DNA of 64,000 nt. Source: Myroides odoratus DSM 2801 (lineage in GTDB: Bacteria > Bacteroidota > Bacteroidia > Flavobacteriales > Flavobacteriaceae). The notes under the pieces are model-generated. The model did not search any database, was not told the DNA's origin, and saw nothing but the letters and a program-made list of their open reading frames with translations. The stretch covers positions 2,224,490 through 2,288,489 of the forward strand of contig NZ_CM001437.1 in NCBI RefSeq assembly GCF_000243275.1. Direction: 5' to 3'. Every line of letters begins with the position of its first letter. The first letter of the stretch is position 1. Both the position numbers and the translations under genes were made by a program. Of this stretch, positions 32,449 to 41,688 are shown in pieces.

Positions 32449-35400
32449 ATGAAAAAAAATATAATAGATACAGCTATACACAAAAGATGGCTTGTTGCTG
32501 CTTTGTTTGGCTTACTGTGTATCTTCGGTTATTATTCTTGGAAGCAATTATCCATAGAAGCTTATCCCGATATTGCAGATACAACCTCACAAGTAGTGAC
32601 GCAAGTACCAGGCTTAGCTGCTGAAGAAATTGAATTACAGATTACAATTCCTATTGAGCGTGCACTAAATGGAATGCCAGGGATGCACGTGATGCGTAGT
32701 AATAGTACGTTTGGATTATCCATGATTACGCTTGTTTTTGAGGATGGAGTCGATGATTATTTTGCTCGTCAACGTATTCAAGAACGCCTAAATGCAGTGG
32801 AATTACCTTATGAAGCTGTTCCTGAATTAGATCCCTTAACCTCGCCAATTGGAGAAGTATATCGCTATATTATCGAAGGGGATGGATATAGTTTACGTGA
32901 GCTTACGGATATTCAAAACTTTGTGATTATTCCGAAATTAAATCAAGTTTCAGGTGTAGCAGAAGTAACGAATTTTGGAGGGATTACGACACAATTTCAA
33001 ATTGAATTAGATCCACATAAATTAGAACAATACGATTTATCATTAAGTGATGTAACGGAAACAATTGAAGAAAACAACGTAAACTCTGGAGGAAGTGTGT
33101 TGACACGTGGAGATTTAGGGTATGTTGTTCGCGGAATTGGGTTGGTGAAAGACTTAGAAGACTTAGGAAAAATCGTTGTAAAAGCGGATAATGGTATTCC
33201 CATTTTCTTAAAAGATTTAGGTCGTTTAAAATATGGAAATGTCGAGCGCAAAGGAGTTTTAGGCTATTCAGATAAAGAGCGTAATTACTCCGATAGTATT
33301 GAAGGAATTGTCCTTTTATTGAAGGGAGAAAATCCATCAGTAGTACTAGATAAAATCCACCAATATGTGGACGAATTAAACAACGAATTACTGCCAGAAG
33401 GCGTTAAGATTCACACGTTTTTAGACCGTACAGAATTAGTAGATACAACGCTACATACCGTATCAACCACGTTGATTGAAGGAATTAGCTTAGTGATTAT
33501 CGTATTAATTGTGTTCTTAGGTAGTTGGAGAGGGGCTTTATTGGTAGCTATTACCATTCCAGTATCCCTGTTATTTGCCTTTATCTTAATGCATTTCACA
33601 GATATTCCAGCAAACTTATTGTCTTTAGGAGCAATTGACTTTGGTATTATTGTCGATGGTGCCATTGTGATGATGGAGTCCATCCTCAAGAAGCGAGAGG
33701 ATAATCCGAATGAAGAACTAAAAGAGAAATCAATTGCACAACGTACGAAAGAAGTAGCAAAACCTGTGTTTTTCGCAACGATTATTATTATCACGGCCTA
33801 TTTACCTCTTTTTGCTTTTGAGCGTGTAGAAAAGAAACTATTTACGCCAATGGCATTCACCGTAGGATTTGCTTTGTTGGGGGCTCTTTTAGTAGCGCTA
33901 TTCTTAATCCCAGGGTTGGCTTATGCGGTGTATAAAAAACCAAGAAAAATATACCACAATAAGTGGTTGGAAAAACTAACGGGATTGTATCATAATCGCA
34001 TTGAAAAGATTATGAAAAGACCGAAACAAGTGTTTTTACCCATCGTTATTGTATTGGCGATTACAGTTGGATTAACGGTAAAAGTGGGGAAAGACTTTTT
34101 ACCGCCTTTAGATGAAGGATCTATTTGGTTACAGGTGACTTTACCTCCAGGAATTTCCTTGGAGAAATCCAAAGAGATGAGTGATACACTACGTGCGAGA
34201 ACAATGAAGTACGAAGAGGTGACTTATGTTATGGTGCAAGCTGGACGAAATGATGATGGTACGGATCCATTTACGCCTTCCCATTTTGAGTGTTCTATTG
34301 GGATCAAACCTTATAAAGAATGGCCAAGAGGCAAAACGAAAAATGACCTAATTGAAGAGTTGGCTGCAGAATATGAATCGCTTCCTGGATTTACAGTAGG
34401 ATTTGCACAACCCATGATTGATGGTGTAATGGATAAGATTTCTGGAGCACATAGTGAATTAGTGGTTAAAGTGTATGGAGAAGATTTCCACGAAACTAGA
34501 CGTATTGCCAATGAAGTGCTAGGAACATTGAAAACAGTAGATGGCGCAGTAGATTTAGCGATTGATCAAGAACCACCTTTACCACAATTACAGATTCATG
34601 CAAATCGAGATAAAATTGCACAATATGGATTGAATGTAGCAGATGTAGCGGAATTGATTGAAGTGGCGATTGGTGGAAAAGCGATTTCTCAAATCTTTAT
34701 TGGAAATAAGGTGTATGATATTAGTGCGCGTTATACGGAAGAGAGTAGAAATACGCCCGAAAAGATTGCTAATCTAATGTTGACTTCGAGTAGTGGAGCG
34801 AAGATTCCCTTGTCACAAGTGGCGGATGTAAAAACAAGTACAGGAGAAAGTACCATTACACGTGAGATGAACAGACGTCATTTAACAGTAAAATTAAACG
34901 TTCGTAACCGCGATTTGGGTTCTTTATTGAAAGAAGCACAACAAAAAATAGAGGACAACATTACATATGATCACAATAAATTCCACATTGAGTGGGGAGG
35001 ACAATTTGAAAATCAACACCGTGCCTACAATCGTTTGGCGATTATCGTTCCGCTTACTTTGTGTTTGATGTTTGTGTTACTCTATGGAGCGTTTGGTCAG
35101 TTCAGACAAGCTGGGTTATTGATGGTGGTAGTTCCTTTGGCTCTTTTTGGAGGAATGTTAGCCTTGAATGTGAGAGGGATGTCCTTGAACGTGTCTTCAG
35201 CCGTTGGATTTATTGCACTCTTTGGAGTCGCGATTCAGAATGGAGTGATTATGATTTCCCATATTAATGACTTGCGCAAGAAAGGACATGCACTGTTAGA
35301 AGCTGTATTGATGGGAGCCGAGCAACGATTTAGACCAGTATTAATGACCGCAACTGTAGCAATTTTGGGATTATTCCCTGCTTCTATGGCAACGGGAATC

Positions 35401-35562
35401 GGTTCAGATGTTCAACGTCCATTGGCAACAGTAATTGTATATGGATTGTTATTCGCTACTATTTTAACCCTTTTTGTATTGCCTGCTTTGTATTATTTAG
35501 TAGAACGCAAATGGGGAAAAGACAGTGACTTTGTGAAAGTAGAAGAAACAGAAGAAAACTAG
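32449..35562 (+). CDS. CzcA/CusA-family heavy-metal RND efflux pump
   Basis: 1037 aa, full length, twelve membrane helices and two large periplasmic loops. The membrane motif is DFGIIVDGAIVMMES with D397 and D403. Two Asp here are typical of CzcA-type zinc/cobalt/cadmium pumps, while copper/silver CusA pumps lack the first. It should therefore expel divalent cations driven by protons, from periplasm or cytosol through the trimeric complex. The start lies 23 bases after the adaptor. Specificity is inferred from the motif alone. Confidence 0.95.
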   Translation: MKKNIIDTAIHKRWLVAALFGLLCIFGYYSWKQLSIEAYPDIADTTSQVVTQVPGLAAEEIELQITIPIERALNGMPGMHVMRSNSTFGLSMITLVFEDGVDDYFARQRIQERLNAVELPYEAVPELDPLTSPIGEVYRYIIEGDGYSLRELTDIQNFVIIPKLNQVSGVAEVTNFGGITTQFQIELDPHKLEQYDLSLSDVTETIEENNVNSGGSVLTRGDLGYVVRGIGLVKDLEDLGKIVVKADNGIPIFLKDLGRLKYGNVERKGVLGYSDKERNYSDSIEGIVLLLKGENPSVVLDKIHQYVDELNNELLPEGVKIHTFLDRTELVDTTLHTVSTTLIEGISLVIIVLIVFLGSWRGALLVAITIPVSLLFAFILMHFTDIPANLLSLGAIDFGIIVDGAIVMMESILKKREDNPNEELKEKSIAQRTKEVAKPVFFATIIIITAYLPLFAFERVEKKLFTPMAFTVGFALLGALLVALFLIPGLAYAVYKKPRKIYHNKWLEKLTGLYHNRIEKIMKRPKQVFLPIVIVLAITVGLTVKVGKDFLPPLDEGSIWLQVTLPPGISLEKSKEMSDTLRARTMKYEEVTYVMVQAGRNDDGTDPFTPSHFECSIGIKPYKEWPRGKTKNDLIEELAAEYESLPGFTVGFAQPMIDGVMDKISGAHSELVVKVYGEDFHETRRIANEVLGTLKTVDGAVDLAIDQEPPLPQLQIHANRDKIAQYGLNVADVAELIEVAIGGKAISQIFIGNKVYDISARYTEESRNTPEKIANLMLTSSSGAKIPLSQVADVKTSTGESTITREMNRRHLTVKLNVRNRDLGSLLKEAQQKIEDNITYDHNKFHIEWGGQFENQHRAYNRLAIIVPLTLCLMFVLLYGAFGQFRQAGLLMVVVPLALFGGMLALNVRGMSLNVSSAVGFIALFGVAIQNGVIMISHINDLRKKGHALLEAVLMGAEQRFRPVLMTATVAILGLFPASMATGIGSDVQRPLATVIVYGLLFATILTLFVLPALYYLVERKWGKDSDFVKVEETEEN

Positions 35563-35569
35563 CATTGAG

Positions 35570-36868
35570 ATGAATATTGTAAAGAAATATATAAGTATAA
35601 GTGTGATGTCAATCGTTTGTGGTGGCACGATGTATGCGCAAAATGGGCATACGGAGGAAGCGACAAATAAAAGCACACTGACCTATAAGGAGTTTCTATC
35701 CAAAATGGTAGTAAACAACTTGAGCTATGCTGCGGAAAAGTATAATATCAACATTGCAGAGGCAGAAGTACAAGCAGCTAAAGCATTTCCCGATCCAGAA
35801 TTGAGTTTTGGTTGGGCAGATAATCAGCAAAAACGCATGCAAATGGGGTATGGATTTGAGGCGGAATTATCTTGGGATTTGGAGCTTGGAGGAAAGCGAA
35901 AAGCAAGAAAGAACTTAGCACACGATCAAAAAGTATTAGCAGAATTAGAGCTGCAAGAATTCTTTCACACGTTGCGTGCAGAATCAACGGTTACCTTTTT
36001 GGAGGCCATGCAAAACAAGATGTTGTATGATATCCAAAAGGATTCGTATGAATCAATGCGTCAAGTAGCCCAATCGGATAGTATTCGCTATTCTTTGGGA
36101 CAAATTAGCCAAGTCGATGCGATCCAAAGTAAGTTGGAAGCCAAGTCGATGCTCAATGATTTACAAGATGCGGATGATGCTTGGGAAAATAGTTTGATTG
36201 AAGTGCGCAACATCATTAGTGCACGTCGAATTGATTCGATTTATCTACCCGTAGGGGATTTTAATCAATTCGTTCGACTGTTTGCCTTGGAGGATCTTAT
36301 TGTAACCGCTCAGAATAATCGTGCAGATTTTCTAGTTGCTCAACAAAATAAAGTAGTTGCGGGGCGTCAAGTTGCGTTAGCGAGAGCAGAACGCGTGATT
36401 GATTTAGGGTTGAATTTAGGGGTTGAAAATAATTCATTTGTCAAAAATGCAGTGGCTCCTACACCTGGGAATACCGTAGTGAAAGCGGGTATTTCAGTTC
36501 CTTTGAAATTTTCCAATCGACGTGATGCGGGGTTGAAAACCGCTTTGTATGAAGAAAGACAAGCAGAGTTGGAATACGACATGGTCGAATTGGAGTTGGA
36601 AAAAGAAATCACACAGGCGTATCGCAATTATCTAACCAAGCAAAAGCAAATTCAACGTTTTGAGAATGGCATGTTAGATGAAGCTAAACAGGTATTTGAA
36701 GGAATTAAGTATAGCTATCAACGTGGTGCTAGTAGCTTATTGGAAGTGTTAGATGCACAACGTACGTATAACGAAACCCAACAAGCGTATGCAGAAACTT
36801 TATTCGGTTATGCAGAATCGTTGGTGGAGTTAGAAAAAGCGGTGGGAATTTGGGATATTGATTTTTAA
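35570..36868 (+). CDS. TolC-family outer-membrane efflux channel (CzcC-like)
   Basis: 432 aa with an N-terminal signal peptide ending near YAQ (residue 24). Two outer-membrane-efflux repeats dominated by long coiled coils (about 50-220 and 250-425); the second ends GASSLLEVLDAQRTYNETQQ, a hallmark of the family. It forms the outer-membrane tunnel of the metal efflux complex. Its start lies 7 bases after the pump gene. The next ORF begins 10 bases after its stop. Confidence 0.94.
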   Translation: MNIVKKYISISVMSIVCGGTMYAQNGHTEEATNKSTLTYKEFLSKMVVNNLSYAAEKYNINIAEAEVQAAKAFPDPELSFGWADNQQKRMQMGYGFEAELSWDLELGGKRKARKNLAHDQKVLAELELQEFFHTLRAESTVTFLEAMQNKMLYDIQKDSYESMRQVAQSDSIRYSLGQISQVDAIQSKLEAKSMLNDLQDADDAWENSLIEVRNIISARRIDSIYLPVGDFNQFVRLFALEDLIVTAQNNRADFLVAQQNKVVAGRQVALARAERVIDLGLNLGVENNSFVKNAVAPTPGNTVVKAGISVPLKFSNRRDAGLKTALYEERQAELEYDMVELELEKEITQAYRNYLTKQKQIQRFENGMLDEAKQVFEGIKYSYQRGASSLLEVLDAQRTYNETQQAYAETLFGYAESLVELEKAVGIWDIDF

Positions 36869-36878
36869 GAAGCGTAGG

Positions 36879-37580
36879 ATGAAACACATTATATTCAGTT
36901 TAATAGTATTAACTGGGCTTTCTATGAAAGCACAGGACTTCAATGAAGATCTAAAAGGAAGAACCTCTTTTAGTGTAAAAGCGGGTTGGTTACAATCTAC
37001 CCTAAAAGGTGATGACGTGAATGAATTAGCCGTAGAGGGCAAAATAGATAAACGCAATAACTTTTTTGTAGGGGTAAGTGTAGATAATAGTATCGGAACT
37101 TATTTTGGATTAAAACACGAATTGTATTATCAGAATTACGGCGCAGACTTTAAACGATCACTAGATGAGCATACGTTTGATGCCACGTTAGAGATGCACA
37201 GTTTGCGTTTGAATCCCATTAGCCCTACGTTTAAAATAGGGGGATTGCAAGTGTATGCAGGACCTTACATCAATATGTTGTTGTACTCTTCGATTACGGC
37301 TATAGATGAAGAAGGAAAAACATATAAAGATCACGGTATCTTTGGTTCAACAGAAGACGACCAAGAGGATAGTAAATACCTGCAAAAGATGGATTATGGG
37401 GTTACAGCAGGTATAGAATATCAATTCAAATTTGGGTTAATCGTAGGTGCACAATATACCCGAGGATTTGCTTCCATTTTTGACAATTCCAATACGTTTG
37501 GGGTAGAAGAAAATACAGGAGCCAATGACCTCAAAATCTACAATCAAAATTTTGGCGTTTATGTAGGCTATCGCTTTTAG
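36879..37580 (+). CDS. Outer-membrane beta-barrel protein following the efflux operon
   Basis: About 233 aa from the ATG at 36879 (MKHIIFSLIVLTGLSMKAQ), where a signal peptide starts cleanly; the in-frame upstream extension overlaps the efflux gene and was rejected. The rest alternates short beta strands, with GVSVDNSIGTYFGLKHELYY and a C-terminal GVYVGYRF whose terminal aromatic fits an outer-membrane barrel of the small-barrel (PorT-like) kind. It is the fourth gene of the operon. Function is unknown; a role in envelope response to metal is only a guess. Confidence 0.8.
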   Translation: MKHIIFSLIVLTGLSMKAQDFNEDLKGRTSFSVKAGWLQSTLKGDDVNELAVEGKIDKRNNFFVGVSVDNSIGTYFGLKHELYYQNYGADFKRSLDEHTFDATLEMHSLRLNPISPTFKIGGLQVYAGPYINMLLYSSITAIDEEGKTYKDHGIFGSTEDDQEDSKYLQKMDYGVTAGIEYQFKFGLIVGAQYTRGFASIFDNSNTFGVEENTGANDLKIYNQNFGVYVGYRF

Positions 37581-37659
37581 TGAAATCGAACAAAATGGAG
37601 ATTCCTAGAATACCCAATCAATCGATGAATTAGTGCGATATAAAATAAAATTGTTTATG

Positions 37660-37700
37660 AAATAGAAAAAGGAAACCGTTGGGTTTCCTTTTTCTATTTT
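37660..37700. terminator. Strong terminator of the efflux operon, probably bidirectional
   Basis: Long stem AAATAGAAAAAGGAAACC / GGTTTCCTTTTTCTATTT with a four-base loop and T/A tracts on both sides. It lies between convergent transcription units. Confidence 0.85.
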
Positions 37701-37762
37701 GTATAAGTCTTATATCCTCCTAAAAATGGTACATTACATCAAGTATGAGGGGGATGAAAACC

Positions 37763-38245
37763 TTAGTTTAGTGCTTTATAACTTCCAACTAAAGAACCTC
37801 CACCAGAACAGTAGTATGATAAAATTCCTCTATCACTTTCGTTCACGGTATCAATGCTTAATTCTCCTTCTTTTAAAGTAAAGTTTACAGGAACTTCTTG
37901 CAAGATGGCTTGATATGTGTGGTCATTTAATTGGGTTGCTACGGTTTCTAAAGAGCAAGTAGGTTTTTTGATGTCTTCTCTTGAAGTCACTAGAATAGTA
38001 ACTTGATCTTGTTCTAAACTTGTTATGTTGATTTTTACCCAATCCGATCCATCTTCTTTTGTAGCATAGCCTTCAGAAACAAAAGTTAGGTTAACAGGTT
38101 CTGCTTTTGTTGCTTCTGTAACTTGGCTCGCTTCCGTTGCTTCTGGAGCAGTTGTAGTGGCTTCTTTGGTGTTTTCTTTGCAGCTTGTCAAAAGGAAACC
38201 TGAAGTTAAGGTTAGGGCTGCTAAGATTAAAATTCTTGTTTTCAT
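37763..38245 (-). CDS. Lipoprotein of unknown function
   Basis: 160 aa. Type II signal peptide with lipobox LLTSC (C22), then a T/E/A-rich linker to about residue 48 and a beta-rich domain with two Cys (PTCSLET and SYYCSGGGSL) that could form a disulfide. The last 20 residues with YCSGGGSLVGSY recall small periplasmic beta-barrels such as lysozyme-inhibitor-like proteins, but the likeness is not enough to name it. Lone gene, anchored in a membrane. Confidence 0.75.
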   Translation of the reverse strand: MKTRILILAALTLTSGFLLTSCKENTKEATTTAPEATEASQVTEATKAEPVNLTFVSEGYATKEDGSDWVKINITSLEQDQVTILVTSREDIKKPTCSLETVATQLNDHTYQAILQEVPVNFTLKEGELSIDTVNESDRGILSYYCSGGGSLVGSYKALN

Positions 38246-38290
38246 CGCTTGTTTATTTTTTGTTTTTATTTTTTGTGTAGATAAAACCTG

Positions 38291-38977
38291 TTACAACAGG
38301 CCTTTAATTTCAGATAACTTTTTAATGGAGGTAAAGTTCTCGTGAATCACAGGGTGTTCAATGTGCTCGTGTAACCAAGTTGTGTGAAAAGGAACGTGTA
38401 CGGCATAGCCCCCTAGTTCCAAGACGGGTAACACATCAGAGCGCAACGAATTTCCAATCATGATAAATTCCTCTGGTTGTACGTCTAATCGCAGTAGTAG
38501 TTTTTCATAATCGATCTTTTCTTTATCTGTCATTACTTCAATATGATGAAAATAAGAACCCAATCCCGATTTGTGTAATTTGCGATGTTGGTCTTTTAAA
38601 TCCCCTTTGGTAGCAACGACTAAACGGTATTTTGTTTGTAATTCTTGGAGAATCGCTTCTACATCGTCAATCAATTCAACGGGTTTCGTCAATAATCCCT
38701 TTCCTATTTTGACAATCTTATCAATAATTTTTACGTTTAAAGTTCCCTTAGAGATAATTTCAGCGGATTCAATCATGGAAAGTGTAAATCCCTTGATTCC
38801 GTAACCATAAAGTGGTAAATTATCTACTTGTGTTTTGAAGAGAATTTGAGAAATACTTTGATGCGTAAGGTAGTCTTCCATCAAAATACAAAATTGTTGT
38901 TCGGCTTCTCTGAAAAAAGGTTCATTAATCCAAAGCGTATCGTCTGCATCAAATGCAACAACTTTAATTTTATTCAT
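38291..38977 (-). CDS. HAD-superfamily hydrolase
   Basis: 228 aa. Motif I FDADDTLW (nucleophile D10, general acid D12), motif II VVATKGD, motif III Lys in TDKEKIDYEKLL, motif IV IGNSLRSDV with Asn in place of the first Asp. The cap region (about 20-95) is helical. Probably a cytosolic phosphatase of unknown substrate. Its stop lies 45 bases before the lipoprotein gene start in the same direction. Confidence 0.88.
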   Translation of the reverse strand: MNKIKVVAFDADDTLWINEPFFREAEQQFCILMEDYLTHQSISQILFKTQVDNLPLYGYGIKGFTLSMIESAEIISKGTLNVKIIDKIVKIGKGLLTKPVELIDDVEAILQELQTKYRLVVATKGDLKDQHRKLHKSGLGSYFHHIEVMTDKEKIDYEKLLLRLDVQPEEFIMIGNSLRSDVLPVLELGGYAVHVPFHTTWLHEHIEHPVIHENFTSIKKLSEIKGLL

Positions 38978-39061
38978 GTTATGCTGTTATAATTAGCCTA
39001 AAGGTAAGTAAAGATTTAGGGCCTTCTGGTATAAAGAGACTAAATTTAACGCAACGTTGGA

Positions 39062-39622
39062 TTAAACATCTTTGCGTATGCGGCTCAAGCTAACTTGGGT
39101 AATCCCCAAATAGGAAGCGATATGTTTGAGAGGTACGCGTTGAATAATCGTCGGATAGTTGGAAATTAAATCTTTATAACGGGCTGTAGCGGATAGTAAA
39201 TCGCGAGAGATAATACGCTTTTCTAAACGCATGAGTTCCTTTTCTGCCAATTTGCGTCCAAAGTTAGCAATGTGGATGTCCGTTAAATAATAGTCACTTA
39301 GCTCATGAACATTTACCTGATAGAGTTCACAATCAACTAAAAGTTCAATACTCTCATAGCTCTTTTGATTTTCTACATAGTTATTCATGGATAAAATAGT
39401 GCTTCCCTCTTCGCCAAACCAAAAGGTAATTTCCCCATCTTCATGAGAGGAAAAAGCACGAACAACCCCTTGCTTGATGAAGTAGATGTTGTGTTCAATG
39501 CGATCTGCTTCAAGTATAATATGGCCTTTCGGTAGATGTAATTCACTACACAAACTCTTTAGCGCCGTCAGGGAAGGCTCAGGTAGAGGATAAATAGCCG
39601 TAAGAATTTGATCGATATCCAT
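39062..39622 (-). CDS. Crp/Fnr-family transcriptional regulator
   Basis: 186 aa from the ATG at 39622 (MDIDQILTAI), preferred because a -7 box lies just ahead of it and family starts agree. Cyclic-nucleotide-binding-like beta roll (about 15-115, with LPKGHIILEADRIEHNIYFI) and a C-terminal helix-turn-helix, VPLKHIASYLGITQVSLSRI. No Cys cluster, so it is not an Fnr-type iron-sulfur sensor. Typical of Bacteroidota orphan Crp regulators; its ligand is unknown. Confidence 0.88.
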   Translation of the reverse strand: MDIDQILTAIYPLPEPSLTALKSLCSELHLPKGHIILEADRIEHNIYFIKQGVVRAFSSHEDGEITFWFGEEGSTILSMNNYVENQKSYESIELLVDCELYQVNVHELSDYYLTDIHIANFGRKLAEKELMRLEKRIISRDLLSATARYKDLISNYPTIIQRVPLKHIASYLGITQVSLSRIRKDV

Positions 39623-39658
39623 GATAAAAGGAATGAAATTGATTGAGTTGTGAATACA

Positions 39659-39666
39659 CAAAGATA
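39659..39666 (-). promoter_or_regulatory. Candidate -7 box of the Crp-like gene
   Basis: TATCTTTG on the minus strand, 37 bases ahead of the ATG at 39622. It lies inside the longer alternative reading frame, which supports the shorter start. Confidence 0.5.
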
Positions 39667-39926
39667 GGAATTCTCAAAGAAAGGGAGTGGAGGAATTACA
39701 GGAGTGCGAAAGAATAAAATTTTTAATTTATCGAGTGTATTGTTGTTATTTAATATTGAGATAATATGAAATTAGGTCAAAAAGCCTTTATTTGTCAAAA
39801 TGAATTTTTTAGGTCGTTGAATATGCTAACAAACTTTATGATACGAGATGTTTTCTATGTAGAATGTCTTTAATAGCTTTGTTAAACCTTATTAAATACT
39901 TAAATAACACCCAAATAAAGAAAAAA

Positions 39927-41573
39927 ATGAATTTTAAGTCAACGGTAATTACAGCCATGTGCTGCTTCTTTTCCTTTGCTGTTTTAGCAAGTGAAAAATT
40001 AGAAAAACCAAAATTAGTGGTGGGTCTTGTAGTTGATCAAATGCGCTGGGATTATTTATATCGTTATTATGATCGATATAGTGAAAATGGATTTAAGCGC
40101 TTGTTAAACGAAGGGTTCTCCAGCGAAAATACATTGATTGATTATGTACCAACGTATACAGCAATTGGACATAGTACCATTTATACAGGAAGCGTACCGG
40201 CAATACATGGGATTGCAGGAAATGATTTTATCATCCAAGCAACAGGACAAAACATGTACTGTACCCAAGATGATAGCGTTCAGGCAGTTGGAGGAGAAGG
40301 AAAAGTAGGACAGCAATCACCAAAGAATTTATTGGTGTCTACGATTACCGATCAATTGAAATTAGCGACTAATTTTCAATCGAAAGTAATTGGAATTGCC
40401 ATCAAAGATAGAGGAGGAATTCTTCCTGCTGGTCATTTTGCTAATGCTGCATATTGGTTAGATGGTAAAACAGGCGATTGGATTACGAGTACATATTATA
40501 TGAAGGATTTGCCAAAATGGGTAAAGGGATTCAATAAAGAAAAAGTAGTAGATCAATACTATAAACAAGGATGGAAGACGTTGTATCCGATAGATACGTA
40601 TGTGTTGAGTACGGCAGATGACAACTTGTATGAAGAGACTTTTAAAGGAGAGAAAACACCAACATTCCCTCGTGATTTAGTAAAGCTAAAGAAAGAAAAT
40701 GGGTATGAGTTAATTAAAAGTACACCGCAAGGAAATACCTTAACGTTGGATTTTGCTAAACGTGCAATTGAAAACGAACAATTGGGGAATAACCCTTTAC
40801 AAGTAACGGATTTCTTAGCTGTAAGTTTATCATCTACGGATTATATTGGACATCAATTTGCCATTAATTCAATTGAAATCGAAGATACCTATTTGCGTTT
40901 AGACCGCGATATCGCTGATTTCTTAACGTATTTAGACCAACATATAGGGAAAGGGAACTATACGTTATTCTTAAGTGCTGACCATGGAGCTGCTCATAAT
41001 CCTAAGTTTTTTGCGGATCAAAAAGGAAACTCAGGATATTTTGACACAAAGGCGATTCGAAAAGACTTGAATGAAAAATTAGCAAGTAAGTTTGGGGTAG
41101 CTGATTTGGTAAAAAGCTTAGCCAATTATCAAGTACACTTGAACTATGAAGTGATTGAAGCAAATGATGTAGAAGAGGATGAAGTTATTGCTGCTGCAAT
41201 CAAACTATTGAAAAAAGTTGACGGTGTGGCTTTCGTGGTGGATATGAATGAAGCTGCGGAATCATCAGTACCTCAGATATTGAGAGAACGCATCATCAAT
41301 GGATACAATTTCAAACGCAGCGGAGCGATTCAGATTATCTTAGAACCACAATGGTTTAGTGGATCGAAAGATGGAAAAGGAACGACACATGGTAGTTGGA
41401 ATTCATACGATGCGCATATTCCAGCAGTATTCTTAGGATGGGGAGTTAAACCAGGAAAAACAACCCGTCAAACACATATGACAGATATTGCACCAACAAT
41501 AGCACAAATCTTGAAAATAGAGTTCCCTAATGGTAACATTGGAACACCAATCCAAGAAGCAATTGAACAATAA
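39927..41573 (+). CDS. pafA: PafA-type alkaline phosphatase
   Basis: 548 aa from the ATG at 39927, where a signal peptide begins (MNFKSTVITAMCCFFSFAVL). Alkaline-phosphatase superfamily. Nucleophile Thr (T78, PTYTAIGH), N99 in AGNDF, and K160/R162 in IKDRGG are the positions that define the phosphomonoesterase PafA. Metal ligands are in VVDQMRWD and SADHGAAHNP. It is a periplasmic, largely phosphate-insensitive phosphatase that frees phosphate from organic esters. A 265-base gap before it holds regulatory DNA but no box I can assign. Confidence 0.93.
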   Translation: MNFKSTVITAMCCFFSFAVLASEKLEKPKLVVGLVVDQMRWDYLYRYYDRYSENGFKRLLNEGFSSENTLIDYVPTYTAIGHSTIYTGSVPAIHGIAGNDFIIQATGQNMYCTQDDSVQAVGGEGKVGQQSPKNLLVSTITDQLKLATNFQSKVIGIAIKDRGGILPAGHFANAAYWLDGKTGDWITSTYYMKDLPKWVKGFNKEKVVDQYYKQGWKTLYPIDTYVLSTADDNLYEETFKGEKTPTFPRDLVKLKKENGYELIKSTPQGNTLTLDFAKRAIENEQLGNNPLQVTDFLAVSLSSTDYIGHQFAINSIEIEDTYLRLDRDIADFLTYLDQHIGKGNYTLFLSADHGAAHNPKFFADQKGNSGYFDTKAIRKDLNEKLASKFGVADLVKSLANYQVHLNYEVIEANDVEEDEVIAAAIKLLKKVDGVAFVVDMNEAAESSVPQILRERIINGYNFKRSGAIQIILEPQWFSGSKDGKGTTHGSWNSYDAHIPAVFLGWGVKPGKTTRQTHMTDIAPTIAQILKIEFPNGNIGTPIQEAIEQ

Positions 41574-41581
41574 GCAGTAAA

Positions 41582-41620
41582 AAAACGTCTTTAGTGAAAA
41601 ACTAAGGGCGTTTTCTTTTT
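41582..41620 (+). terminator. Terminator of pafA
   Basis: AAAACGTCTTTAGT/ACTAAGGGCGTTTT stem with two wobble pairs, then CTTTTTT. Confidence 0.8.
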
Positions 41621-41631
41621 TAAGCCTATGT

Positions 41632-41639
41632 TATTTTTG
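41632..41639 (+). promoter_or_regulatory. Candidate -7 box of the M16 peptidase gene
   Basis: TATTTTTG, 49 bases ahead of the start codon. No clear TTG upstream because the pafA terminator lies there. Confidence 0.45.
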
Positions 41640-41688
41640 TGTAAGAAAAGAGAATTATGTTTAGCTTTGGACTTACAAATTACTATTT

